Source: Ignelater luminosus (taxonomy: Eukaryota > Arthropoda > Insecta > Coleoptera > Elateridae). Taken from it: a stretch of 64,000 nucleotides of DNA. The notes beneath the pieces are model-generated. The model saw nothing but the letters and a program-made list of their open reading frames with translations. It made no database searches and was not told the DNA's origin. Both the position numbers and the translations under genes were made by a program. This document shows, one piece after another, positions 22,626 to 32,800 of this stretch. The first letter of the stretch is position 1; every line of letters begins with the position of its first letter. The stretch is from NCBI GenBank assembly GCA_011009095.1, contig VTPC01090564.1, forward strand, positions 1 to 64,000, given 5' to 3'.

Positions 22626-23399
22626 AACCGACATACATATCTAAAACAGGCAATTCTTATGATTTACCGTGTGGCACTTCTTTCTAACTTTTTTTGAAAA
22701 AAAATGAAGCGCCTTTGGTTTCAATGTTCCTAATGGTCTTCCTAAAAATGCAATGCTTTGATTATAGCGTAAAGTTTTCTATAACAAAATGAATTAATGA
22801 AAGAGGAAACTAGAAGCTCTGAATATACGCAAACCAAATAACATTTCTTGCAAAGGAACAACTATTATATTGTAAAATGGCAAGGTGTAAGTTAATAACA
22901 AAATAGTATTTACTGAAAATATGTACTGAGCCCAAAAACATACTTGTTACTAAACATTTCTTTTATTAACACGAGACGGGTAACCAGTACACCGAGTGTA
23001 AATCAGCCCATATAAGGGTTATATAGAGCTTGGTACCCTCCAAACCTGTTCTTCATGTACCCACTCCTCTGTTATCGTAGACATGAGGGTACTTAATATC
23101 CCAGAAAACCAAGTACCTTATCTTTTGGTACACTTAACAACGTCTTGCACTTACCAGACGAAACTGCGTTATAATATACAGCTGTTACCTTTTAAATAAG
23201 TACTACGACGAGAAACAAATCAAGTTGTTAGAAAATCAAATGTGCCATTCAGTTTTCTCAATAAGATGTTCGTAGGTTAACGATATTAAAAGCCTTAGAG
23301 AAATCTAACAGATCGTTGTTAAGTTACTATTATTTAATTATTATTATTCTTAGTCGAGTAGAGACTAAAATCATTTCGTTCCATTGTGACGAATCCGAA
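22626..23399. other. Spacer without recognised gene
   Basis: Broken sequence between two LINE fossils. 22970-23170 is richer in GC and contains GGTACCCTCC and its near-inverse GAGGGTACTT about 60 bases apart, but nothing diagnostic. Confidence 0.35.
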
Positions 23400-23815
23400 T
23401 AGTTCAAATCTTCAAAAAGATAACGCTTCGTACTGATATAAGATATGTCTTACTGGTTCAGTATTATCTCTGCATAATCTGCAGCTTCATTATTAAACAG
23501 TTTCATATTATGGAGGTAATTTCTCACAGAGAGATGACTTGTGATTGTTCCAATTACATGCAATACTCTTTATCGATGATCCATCTGTGAATAGTTTTCC
23601 GCGCTTGTTAGTGATATAATCAGCCTAGATGTGACTTTGCTGTTGTTTGATCCAACTATTTATAGCTTCAGCTAAGGAAACATTTGGATGTTCCTCTGGT
23701 TTAGTTTGGTTAAACGATCTGCTTTTTTATTACCTTCATGCCCACTGCGCCCTGGACGTTACAAGTTTAGATGTCACTTTTGCCCGCTTGAAGAGCCTTG
23801 AGTGGCGCTTGACTA

Positions 23816-23816
<1 letters not shown>

Positions 23817-23862
<46 letters not shown>

Positions 23863-23872
23863 NNNNNNNNNN

Positions 23873-23920
<48 letters not shown>
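23817..23920. repeat. (AT)n microsatellite with assembly gap
   Basis: An uninterrupted AT run on both sides of ten N (23863-23872). The true length is unknown because the assembly closes here. It lies inside the fossil RNase H domain of the LINE at 23400-25375. Confidence 0.95.
23863..23872. other. Assembly gap, 10 N
   Basis: Ten consecutive N within the AT microsatellite. A fixed-length gap like this normally marks an unresolved repeat. Confidence 0.99.
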
Positions 23921-23923
<3 letters not shown>

Positions 23924-25375
23924 ACAATTTGTTCAAATTTCTTTTCAACTATGTACCTTAATAATGCATATTGACCTAAGAAGAACCAGAGCTTCACTTT
24001 TCTACTCCCTGTCCAAAGTCTTTGATCTGCTTGTAAATTAGATTGGTTCATCAGATGGTATGGTTTGTTTAGTAGTGTTACAGATTTCTCTGTTTATGTC
24101 TAATGTAAGTAGCATTGTCTGATTTCATGTCAAACAAAAGGTCGTCTATTCTTTTCCAAATTGAACAGTGGCCCGAGTCTGTGGTTCTCAGATTCTCGCT
24201 TCTAGTGTAGGAACATCCAGCAAAATCTCTATTGTAACTGTAGGAGTCGTTCTCATGGTTCCTGTTATTTCCAAACAAGCAAATTTCTGAATCTCGGATG
24301 GATTGATTTTAGTGCTTGTTTACAGCGTTTTGAACCACCATATCAAGGCTGCGTTATGAACACCCTAGTATATAGAACCCTAGAACTGCGAGTCTCCAGA
24401 TTTTTCCATACATTCGTCGGATCACTACTTAGATGATAGATGCATCGTTTGCTAGACTGGGACTGTATTGGTATGTTTGGAATCTAAGATTATTCCAAAT
24501 ACATTCCAAAGTTAGAGAACCTAATTTCTCTAATTTTGATTTATTGGTAAATCTTACTGTTGCTGTTTGGGCCGTTTGTATCTTTTCCCTGATTGTACCT
24601 GAATTTGCTCTGTACTATGATGGTTATGTCATCAATATAGCCTATGACTCAGAAGCCTTGTTTGTGGAAGTTTGTCTGCTATCTGTAACAACTTTCTCCG
24701 AGTCTGTTTCCTACAGGCAGTAATGATTACCGCAAATGAGGTCTCTTTTAAATCTAGAAATGTCACTTTTGACCACTCTAACGTGCTTCCATCTCGTTGA
24801 GATGTAGTCCATAACTAGACTGGGTCTGTAGATTCTTACGAGGCTACCTGATAGGATGCCTATTTTCTGCTGTAGCATCACAGGAAAAGTTCTATTTGGA
24901 CTTGGATATTTTCAAGATCTAAATGCGTTTATAGCCCATTTGATCTTAACATATGAGATTACACCTTCTGAAACTATTCAATTTCGAGGTTCTGCTAGAA
25001 TTTTGCTATCCTAGTCTTCATTTCTCTTCTTTATGGTTTTTGCTTCAGAAAACTGGACTGCCAGTGTTTCACCCACTTTTGAAATTATCCTCCTCACAGT
25101 ATTTTCTCCAGGTTTCTCTCTTTGCCTTTATAATGACTTTATTGGACGAAGTTATTTCTTATCTATACTCATTTCACTTTACTCTGCCGTTTTTGATCTG
25201 TTGAACAGTTTGCGCACTGTTTTCTTGTTTTCAGAAAGGTGCTTATGCCACCAAACTGTGTTAGTTGTATCTCTTTCTGTTTGAGGACAGCTGTCTTAGG
25301 CTGAAGTTGTTGTTAACCTTTTGAAGATTTTGATTTAGGTTTGTCTTAAAAGACTCCCAATCTATTCTTCTGTGG

Positions 25376-27626
25376 TTGGGATATTGCTGAATTAATCATT
25401 ATTCAAGACTATTTTAAAGTCGTAATACAAATATTAAATGAAAGGGACAAAGCTTTTAGTAAACAACTAAAACATTTGCAATACCCATCACAAAGTAATT
25501 TGGAATATTATTCGGTCCTATTGAGCAAGGAATTATATATTTAATCGACTAATGGTTGGAAGAACATCATTATCAGCAGTAATGATTGTAATAGTCATAA
25601 TCCTAACTAATTTACGGTTAACGTTTGAGCTATTTTCATCAAGTTTTATCTTTATTCATTTTGATATAATTTCTAACAAAGAATCTAGCAATCTGTTGAA
25701 CGATATTGGTGCTATTTGCTTTGGGTACTATTAGTAAGTATCTAAGAAGTTAACACAAGAACTAAATTTACTTTTCTAATTTTAGGTCAAATTATCTCAC
25801 GCCATGTATATTGTAATTTTTACTCGGAGTTAAAAGCATTGCAACATGTTTAATAAACAAAATATTTTTGTAAAGAAAAATACGCAGAAAGGTTTTCAAA
25901 TATTTATACAACATATGTACACTCTATGATTTAAAATTGCAAATACTTTTGATTTACGTTCTAACCTTTTGATAAAACAAATGAAACAATCTTCATTGTT
26001 TCTAATTAAAGAAAAATTATTTCTATGGAATTACATTTTTAAAATATACAAATCTCAATATAACTGTTAATCATGATTAAAAAATTATTTTGCAATGATT
26101 AATACCAATAAAAGTTATTTCATATTTAAATACTTAAATTACTTTTGTTCTTTCAAATTGTAACATACCATGCGTAGCTGCAAAAACATAATTCCATAGC
26201 AAGAAATGAAGTTACTCCTTTATTCTTTGTATCTCTACATTTCTGTTGTTTATTATAGGTAAAACAACAATCTAATATTGTGCTGTTTACATTTTTTGCG
26301 AATTTAAATGTCTGTTGGTCAATTACTTTCAACGATAAAATCTTCCAAATGACCTCTCCGACATTTCACGTTGCTCTGAATTGACCGCCGGGGAAATGTC
26401 CAGTAGACATTTGTCGTCGGACAAATTAAAGGGTCCAGTTTTTCTGCTGGAAATTAAAAACTGCAACACTGCGCTATGTTATTCTTATTTGAATAGCATA
26501 GTAATATCAAACAAATTGGAATACAGAAAAATATTGACAAAGCATCTTTATAACTGTATAAAAAACATAAAACTGAAAAAATTGTTACCATCAGGAAATT
26601 ATTATTGTTACACGGTAGAAGATCAGCAAGGATTTCAAGTATACATAAGTAACATAAAAAGTTGCGAAATCCTTGGGTATCATCCTTTCTATCAGAGGAT
26701 ATTTTAAAAGTCCAACCAGTCATATTTACTTTACATCACAAAAATCCGAACAGAAATCGAAATAAATTGTTGAACCACAAAACGAGTGTTTCCTAACAAT
26801 AACATAGAGACGAAGGTTAATCAGCAATATCAACGAATGTTCTTGACCATTAAAAGTAAGCACTGCATATTCCGTTGAGTTAATTTTCGTACTGTTTACA
26901 CCTGTGTGTATGAGTATTACATTTTGTTTTTAGTAAACTCGTGCTTTTCTCACTCTTTTCATCTTAGCATTTAAATTTTAATTACACTTTTTAAAAAATT
27001 ATTTTGCTTGATACACCAACATTGAAGATTAATTGCTGTTTTTTAACTCTTCATATTTGTAAATATACCCTCTACGTATTTTTAATTATTTTCTTTTCGT
27101 AGTCATTCAAGTTGAACGTACATTTAGAAATTCCTCCGTATGCTTGCATCATCGAACCTGATAATATTATATGATTTCAAATGTCATCTTATTTTTTGCA
27201 CCTGAAGGTCGTGATCAACGATTTGAATTTGGGAGTGTCAGACAACGAAGCAATAACCGGATTGTTTGAAGTAAATTTCTTCCTGTTTGTATTAGTTTTG
27301 TTTTTTGTAGCCGCCTACAATGAATATCCATTTATAGTTTTTTTTGTCTTTTTCCTAGTCATTGTTTATTTACATCTGCATACTGTTAGTAATTCTAACA
27401 AAATGCGGGTACTTTTAGAATTGCATTAATGTTTTAGCTGCAACATTTAGAAATACATAAAAAATAATTAAGTTAAAAGAATATTTTTCTAATACGCCAC
27501 ATCTAAATAGCCCAAGTATACATAAACAAATGAATTTTTTGTTGTTCAGGTAATAGCACTTTAGGTGTGCCTTTTTATGTTTACAACCGATACATATCAG
27601 CTGGGGATCAAGTTAGGCGGGTAGAG
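25376..27626. other. Spacer upstream of the cuticle gene
   Basis: No gene is supported. The plus-strand frame 26381-26707 (108 codons) is the longest, Lys/Tyr/Ile-rich, with no signal peptide, motif or splice support; it is probably chance. The frame 27181-27429 is hydrophobic and also unsupported. Confidence 0.4.
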
Positions 27627-27632
27627 TATAAA
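27627..27632 (+). promoter_or_regulatory. TATA box of the cuticle protein gene
   Basis: TATAAA lies 78 bases before the start codon, in a GC-richer stretch (GGCGGGTAGAG). The transcription start would be near 27657-27662, giving a 5' leader of about 45 bases. Confidence 0.7.
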
Positions 27633-27704
27633 TGCGCTTCTTGTTGTGATTTCGGCTTATTCGTTGTGGATTTTCGAAGAAGAAAGCAAGAGAACTTATT
27701 AAAA

Positions 27705-28176
27705 ATGAAGGTATATACAGTGAGAGTGTATGTGTAAGGTGTTATTGGTTTTTAAAATGTGTATATTTTAGGTTATCGTTGCGGTATGTCTTGTGGTTGC
27801 CGTCGGTGTCGCCCACGGGGGTCTTCTCGCTTCCACATTAGTACGCACCCCAAGCTTAGATAGTGCCATTATCAAATCCGATCGAATTGGAGGAAATTTT
27901 GCTTATAGCACAGTTGAAGGGCATGCATATGCCGCACTTGCTCCTATTGTACATCAAAGCGTAGTCGCAGCACCATTTGGGTTTGCTCACTATCCATTTA
28001 TACATCATCAATCTGTGATTGCTGCACATCCTATTATTTCACATCCTGGTATTATTGCTCAAGCTCCCATCATCACATCACCAATTGTAGCAGCCCCAGC
28101 ACCTATTGCTCCTGTTGCAGAAAACCCTTCTGCAGTAGCTATCGATGAAGATACTGTTGCTGTTGAATCTGCTTAG
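27705..28176 (+). CDS. Cuticle protein with retinin-like domain
   Basis: Two coding exons: 27705-27710 (ATG AAG) and 27772-28176, joined across a 61 base intron with GT at 27711 and AG at 27770-27771. A first exon that ends just after the first codons is the usual layout of insect cuticle protein genes. The product is 136 residues. Residues 1-18 (MKVIVAVCLVVAVGVAHG) form a signal peptide. RTPSLDSAIIKSDRIGGNFA (about residues 26-45) followed by YSTVEGHAYA is the retinin-like core found in low-complexity A/V/P-rich cuticle proteins (CPLCA type). The remainder is rich in Ala, Ile, Val, Pro and His (AHPIISHPGIIAQAPII). The tail ends DEDTVAVESA. It would be secreted by epidermal cells into cuticle or corneal lens. 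There is no chitin-binding R&R motif. The exact cuticle-protein subfamily is inferred. Confidence 0.88.
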
Positions 28177-28267
28177 TGTGTGAATTAACTTTAACGTACC
28201 TAAATAATAATTACTTTGAAAAAATATAAATCCTTTATATAGTAGTTTTATAATTATAATTGATGTA

Positions 28268-28273
28268 AATAAA
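28268..28273 (+). terminator. Polyadenylation signal of the cuticle protein gene
   Basis: AATAAA 92 bases after the stop codon, in an AT-rich 3' untranslated region; followed by TTGTTGC, a plausible GU-rich downstream element. Confidence 0.6.
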
Positions 28274-29701
28274 TTGTTGCATTTATAATTGATAAACAAA
28301 AGATACAATGAAATTATTTTTATAAAAAAAGGTAGTAAAATTACAGTTTCTACAGATTATTAATTGTTTTAAGTTTTAATTAAAATTCGGAAAAAATTAA
28401 AAACAGTCTCTTGGTATTAAAACAATGTTTTGCTAAACAAGGACATGTTTTGCATCATCATAAGACGAGTCCGCAGTTTTTAAAATTAATTTTTTTTTAA
28501 CTTCTTCAGTCTAGAATTTTTATTTTCTTAAATGCTAAAATTAAAATTCATTTGTGAAAAATTAAACACATACAGCGATATTGGTAAAAAAATATTTACT
28601 CCGAGCTTAATGATTGATTCATCATAGTAACAATAAAACATAAGCTGCTGTTTACATTTCCATACCTTTTTGTATCTTCCTACAGCAGTCAAATGATTTA
28701 TCTAACAAAAAATCTCCTACACTTTTTATCGGTTTTGATAAAAGATAAAATAACTTCATTAGAGAACTTTGTATCTGATTGTATCAAAGTCAGTATGTAT
28801 ACAGGGAGTCTCAACGTGTTCGATTGTAGATACTTTTAAGCTTTGACTCTACAGGATGGTTTTTAAATATAGATTGATTATTGAGATTTTAATTACGCCA
28901 GTGACAAAAAAATCATAATCTCATTTAGTATTTACAAATAAAACATCTTTTATAATTTAATATATTCCGATTCCATATTCATGCTAATTACAACAATCTA
29001 ACATTATAGGTAGGTATCTAAAACGGAAGCGTTTTTTGCATTATCAGACTTACTTCTGTTATGAAGTGTCATTAGATTTTATGATTATCTTTATGGAATC
29101 ATTTCTTGATATTTTCACCAAGAACAAACGCCGCCCTCCCATTATAAACCATTGAAACAGCCTGTATTGTATAAAGCATTGCGCCATATTTGTTCTCTTT
29201 ATCGATTTATATCTTGTACAAGCAGATCATTTGTTTTTCCTCAACATATGTTCACAATTTCCGGTCATCTTACTAGATTTTCAACTTATAATGCAAACGA
29301 AACACAGTCACAGTCAATATACAGGATGTCCAAACGCATACTGATAATTTTGCCTCATTCACTCTTAACAACGTCACAAACTTACTAGAAACATTATTAT
29401 TTAGTTTACCAACGGAATTGTTAGTAGAAATTGCATTAAGTGGGTGATATTTTACTGAAGCGTTCTTGATAACCATTGGGATCACTTTAGAATTTGTAGC
29501 TATAACACTACATTTATAACCTTAACATTTTAGGTTATATTTGAGATTTAAAAAAATCTTCATTTAAGATACTCCACCATTGCAGAAACTTTTCAGAATA
29601 TTTTAATTATTTTAAATTATAACAAATGAAGATCGACCAACCTGTACTATACCCTACATTTACAAAAAAACCCACGGTGATAGAAGTTTCTGTTTTGAAG
29701 A
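28274..29701. other. AT-rich spacer
   Basis: No gene seen. Copies of the dispersed short motif occur at about 28797 (TATACAGGGAGTC) and 29318 (TATACAGGATGTCC). Confidence 0.45.
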
Positions 29702-29703
29702 TA

Positions 29704-31023
29704 TACGAGGTATGTGAGAAAAGTAATGAGACTGATTTCATACTAATCAAAGTTTTTATTTTTTCAAACAACAATGTTATTCCCTTCAAAGTAGTTCCCT
29801 TGGGCAGCTATACACCGGCGGAGTCGTTGTTCCCACTCTTGGTAGCAGCGCTGGAAGTCTTCAACTGGTATGGCTTTTAACTGGACGGTCACAGTCTTTT
29901 GAATGTTCTCCAGAGTTCTAAAATGACGTCCTTTTAGGACATGTTTTAATTTCGGGAAAAGGAAAAAGTCACAAGGACTCAAATCAGGTGAATAGGGGGG
30001 GATGAGGAACAACAGTGATGCGTTTTGAGGTCAAAAATTCACTGATGGAAATTGCTGTTTGACACGGAGCATTGTCATGATGAAGCATCCACTTGTCTGC
30101 AATGTCTGGTCTCACACAAATCACTCTTTTCCTGAGCTTTTCAAGGACACTTTTATAAAACACTTTGTTGACAGTTTGTCCTGGTGGAACAAATTCTTTG
30201 TGCACGATACCCTTACTGCCAAAAAAACAAATCAGCATGGTCTTGATCTTTGATTTGCTCATTCGACATTTCTTCGGCCGAGGAGATGACGGAGTGTGCC
30301 ACTCTTCGCTTTGCCGCTTTGTTTCAGAATCGTACTCAAATATCCAGCATTCATCACCTGTGATCACACAATTGAAGAATTCTTGGTCATTGGCAATCCA
30401 CTCAAGAAGATCAACGCACACGTTTTTTTGAATGTTCTTCTGTTCAGTTGTGAGGTTTTTCGGCACCATTTTGGCACAAATCTTTTGCATGTTCAAATTG
30501 TCTGTCAAAATTTGATGCACGGTGAAAGTGTTTAAATTTAACTGTTCACTCATCATCCTTATTGTTAAACGACGGTCTGATCTCACAAGAGCCCTCACAC
30601 GTTCAACGTTTTCGTCAGGTTTTGAAGTTGAAGGTCTCCCTGAGCGAGGTTCATCTTCAACGTGTTCTCGGCCGTCCAAAAATGATTTGTGCCAGCGGAA
30701 AACTTGTGCTCTTGATAAGCACTGTTCCCCATAGACCTGTTTCAACTTTTCAAAAGTCACACTCGCGGATTCACCAAGTTTAACACAAAACTTTATTGCA
30801 TAACGTAGCTCTAAATTCCGATGCTCCATTTCTGTAACACACAACAAAAACACAACTTCACTGATGGCGCTGTCAAAAATAATGTGTTAGCTGTACGGAG
30901 TTGTAACTCGGACTGAGGAAGTGGAAGCGATAAACAAACCGGTTTAGCACAGGCCGGTAGACACAACGTTGCCAGATCTCCCGCAGTGTTGCCAGTCTCA
31001 TTACTTTTCTCACACACCTCGTA
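29704..31023 (-). mobile_element. Nearly whole mariner transposon
   Basis: The ends are 31 bp inverted repeats starting TACGAGGT and ending ATGAGACTG, with one mismatch between them, flanked on both sides by the target TA (29702-29703 and 31024-31025). Length is 1,320 bp, typical of mariner. It contains a transposase on the minus strand. The high match between the ends and a single frame break suggest a young copy. Its tips share TACGAGG with the mariner at 10236, but the rest of the repeat and the protein differ, so it is a separate family. Confidence 0.92.
29764..30829 (-). pseudogene. Mariner transposase with one frame shift
   Basis: Start at 30829 (MEHRNLELRYAIKFCVKLGE), chosen over the in-frame Met at 30853 because it matches mariner N-termini. 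The frame runs 278 codons to PHPP, then shifts at a run of seven C (on the minus strand; 29995-30001) and resumes as YSPDLSPCDFF to the stop at 29764. Total is about 354 codons, the normal family length. The HTH spans about residues 5-110, WVPRLL is represented by MVPKNLT (121-127), and all three catalytic aspartates are present: GDECW (Asp159), HHDNAPCQ (Asp252) and SPCD (about Asp287), spacing DD34D. One extra base in a C run could be a real mutation or a sequencing error. The residues resemble the Hsmar2-like side of mariner. It would catalyse cut-and-paste transposition at TA. Confidence 0.88.
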
Positions 31024-31339
31024 TATAAAAACAAAACCCTCTGATTTTACTCTTCAAGAGGGCAGGGCAAAGAAAAAAAAGAAGCAAATTGAAAGAAACT
31101 TGCGCTAAACTATTACTAAATGTCTACTAAATTACTCCACGGTATAAATATCAAGTTTTACCTTTTTGGTTCTTATGATTTTTGCGCTATCAATTTTCTT
31201 GTGCAGATCTAATCTCCCACAGCCAGTTTGACACATAAAATAAAAAAAGTTCACGTTCGTATTTATTGCACATAGATGCACTGTAGAAGTGTGTATACCA
31301 AACCGGCGTTTGGATATCTCATAAAGACCCTTACGTTAC

Positions 31340-32800
31340 TAATTCCAGATGCACGTTTATTATTACGAAGTGGTAAATGTTGCTGACGTCGATGATGTCG
31401 TGCATCAGGCGGGCTAGCTCGGAAAGATCAACTTTTCTCTCGCTACAAAGCTTCAGACGTCGATAATGGTTGCTGTGTTTCAATCTTCCTGGTTCGTGAT
31501 GGGGTTGTCCGGTTTGCTGGTGTTCGGGATTCATCGATTGACGATCCCATCTTCGCTGTTACCCTGGTCACCCTGGATTTATGAGAGTGGATGTAGGCAC
31601 CAGGAGCAGTAGCTCGCAACTCTCGCGTACGTCGTCTTCCTGAGGGAGGTTTGGAGGTGTGATCCTGAAAGCCATTTGTATACCGCAGCCAACAAAGAAC
31701 ACCATGTTTTGCAAAGACGAGCTTCTCCGATGTCATCAACATCGTGACAACCAATACTTATCCAACTATACGCATTGCCTTGTTGCGGGTCCCAGAACAA
31801 AGCCTTTGGGGCACCTGTACTATCAACAACAACACTTTGTGCACCTTTTTTCAATATCTGTGTAGCAAATAAGTGTAAAGGTACATCCAGGTACTATCAG
31901 CCTTTTCAAATTTCAATAACTAAATTCGAGTCGAAAACAATGACGGGTCGCGTATCATCAGTATCAATTTCATCACCCAAGAACGTCGACTTCACCATCA
32001 TCGGCCGTACACTACCATTACTCCACTCATCACGGTTCTGCCACCAAACGGAAGAGAACATAATGATCTTCTCCATCGCAAAGCCAGTCACACACTTCTA
32101 TTTCGACCGAAAAGATCCCAGAAGGGCTACTTGTTTGCTCTCTTTACCTCGTTGTTCTAAGTTGACTGGTTTATTATTATGATTTTTTATTATTTATCTC
32201 GAGATATTTTTGATTTTTGCCCTTTATTCATTCAACCTTTTTGTTTCTAAACTTCTCGATTTTGTTTTATTGTGCTTAGTTTTTTTTTGATTATTATTTT
32301 TTTGACTTCTTCATTGTCATTTGTAGGGTTTCTTTTGGTTTGTTAGTTTGAAGTAAAACAAACAGATGGTTTGAGTTGAGGGAGAATTTGTGTCGACTTA
32401 ACAATATTTGAAGTGGTGTTGTTACAGCTAGATGCTGCTGGCAGAGCTGGGTGCTGTTAGCTGCTTCTTCTGGTTGCTACCTGATTGGCTGAGTGAACCG
32501 AAAACTGAGCACTGCTGTAGCTGGGTGCTGCTTTTTCTGAAGGCAGTTTCTTCTTATTGCTGTTTCTGATGCTAGTTTGGCTAAGTGAGCTAAGACGCTG
32601 TAAGCGGAACCGCGGATCGGCCAATAGAATTTTCTCGTTGGTAACATTATGAAATAGAATTCAAGTTTGGCCGGTTAAAATCAGTACGTGAAGCCTCTAA
32701 CTACTCCGCGCTCCTATCCGCGACGTTCCATTTCGGACACTAACTCTGTACAGTGGTTTGTTTTCTATTTATCCTTCTTTTTTTCGAGAAGAAAGAGATG
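31340..32800 (-). mobile_element. Possible LTR-element remnant, unassigned
   Basis: This stretch is clearly richer in GC than its surroundings and has longer open frames on both strands (31579-31854 minus, 31775-32182 plus), without a recognised protein domain. On the minus strand TGGTGGCAGAACCG near 32035-32048 resembles a primer-binding-site region followed by a leader. Above it lies a 700-base segment with TATA-like and AATAAA sequences, as an LTR would have. No matching second LTR was found. It is at best a broken fragment; the family is not known. Confidence 0.3.

Larger units (their letters stand above)
23400..25375 (-). mobile_element. LINE fossil with RT and RNase H (I/LOA/R1-like)
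   Basis: Read on the minus strand from high to low coordinates: KAKRETWRKYCEED (about 25090-25140), FPVMLQQKIGIL (about 24860-24895), the RT catalytic box GYIDDITIIVQSKF (about 24600-24645), YTRVFITQP (about 24345-24375), and the thumb-region box ITGTMRTTPTVTIEILLDVP (about 24205-24270). After that come remnants of RNase H: DSQAPLKAL just below the microsatellite (about 23790-23815) and VQGAVGHEGNKKADRL (about 23715-23765), the WVPGHXGIXGNEXADXLA motif. Retention of RNase H argues for an I-, LOA- or R1-type element rather than Jockey proper. Many stops; the 5' part with the endonuclease is missing. Confidence 0.75.

Noticed and set aside
23647-24051. Frames reading through the AT microsatellite as repeated Ile-Tyr
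   Set aside because: They are translations of a dinucleotide repeat and an assembly gap.
26381-26707. Open frame of 108 codons on the plus strand
   Set aside because: Lys/Ile/Tyr-rich composition expected for AT-rich DNA, no signal peptide, no splice or promoter support, no motif.
30059-30783. Several plus-strand frames of 64 to 88 codons
   Set aside because: Antisense shadows of the mariner transposase at 29764-30829.
31775-32182. Open frame of 135 codons on the plus strand
   Set aside because: It lies antisense to frames that fit the LTR-like reading better and has no recognisable domain. Length is partly explained by high GC.
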